From: Deltaproteobacteria bacterium
GTDB lineage: Bacteria > Desulfobacterota > DSM-4660 > Desulfatiglandales > HGW-15
Direction: 5' to 3'
DNA length: 13,992 nucleotides
Assembly: GCA_016929815.1 (NCBI GenBank)
Contig: JAFGIC010000512.1
Location: 1-13,992 of the forward strand
Part shown: piece after piece, positions 13,898 to 13,992 of the stretch
How positions within the stretch are numbered: position 1 is the first letter of the stretch
How the letters are laid out: each line of letters starts with the position of its first letter
The notes under the pieces: generated by a model
Told to the model about the DNA's origin: nothing
The model's database searches: none
What the model saw: only the letters and a program-made list of their open reading frames with translations
Translations under genes and position numbers: made by a program

Positions 13898-13992
13898 CAA
13901 TATTATCTCATAAAAATGAACCCTGATAAATCAAATAAACTATGTTTCTATTTTTGATCAATAAGATGGATATTATAGATAATATATGTAAT

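Noticed and set aside
1..13992. CRISPR array, insertion sequence, tRNA or rRNA genes
   Set aside because: No regularly spaced repeats, transposase motifs, terminal inverted repeats or tRNA-like cloverleaf sequences were seen. The only large repeat is the single palindrome at 1622-1689.

Overview
The window reads as a chromosomal fragment of a strictly anaerobic bacterium, most likely a Desulfobacterota (deltaproteobacterial sulfate reducer or syntroph). This is inferred from gene content: HdrA/HdrCB/FlpD electron-transfer proteins, several multi-cluster iron-sulfur proteins, a sigma-54 regulator with a cysteine-containing PAS domain, a NifX-family protein next to an Mrp ATPase, and a two-gene RdgC. 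All twelve recognisable genes lie on the minus strand, so transcription runs from high to low coordinates.

From right to left: (1) 12614-13772, an RdgC-like protein split into two adjacent genes behind a good sigma-70-type promoter. (2) 6235-12389, a tight four-gene operon: FlpD/MvhD, an FrhB/FdhB-like iron-sulfur flavoprotein, a fused HdrC-HdrB protein, and a 1126-residue HdrA with a complete GltD/NfnB-like module inserted between its two internal ferredoxin clusters. The operon ends in an intrinsic terminator. (3) 4416-6068, a small two-cluster ferredoxin, a metallo-beta-lactamase-fold protein, and an L-2-amino-thiazoline-4-carboxylate hydrolase-like protein. (4) 1724-4228, a PAS/AAA+/Fis sigma-54 activator followed at 36 bp by a second HdrD-like double-CCG protein. 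(5) 87-1330, a NifX/orange-protein-like gene overlapping an Mrp/NBP35 ATPase gene.

The most informative non-coding region is 1331-1723. It holds a sigma-54 promoter (GG-N10-GC at 1522-1538) driving the NifX-Mrp pair. About 140 bp upstream of the predicted start lies a 68-bp near-perfect palindrome (1622-1689) containing two TTGCAA-N2-TTGCAA operators exactly 22 bp apart. The sigma-54 activator encoded just upstream is the obvious candidate to bind it. The whole resembles a compact version of the sigma-54-controlled orange protein (ORP) locus of Desulfovibrio, with an HdrD-like gene added to the regulator's transcription unit. A further copy of the operator sits at the start site of the rdgC promoter at the far end of the window.

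The Hdr operon is best read as a soluble flavin-based electron-transfer complex. NAD(P)H could enter at the GltD module or the FrhB-like flavin site, the HdrCB subunit would act on a disulfide-type or other acceptor, and ferredoxin would be served by HdrA. No hydrogenase or formate dehydrogenase catalytic subunit lies in the window, so the physiological donor is unknown.
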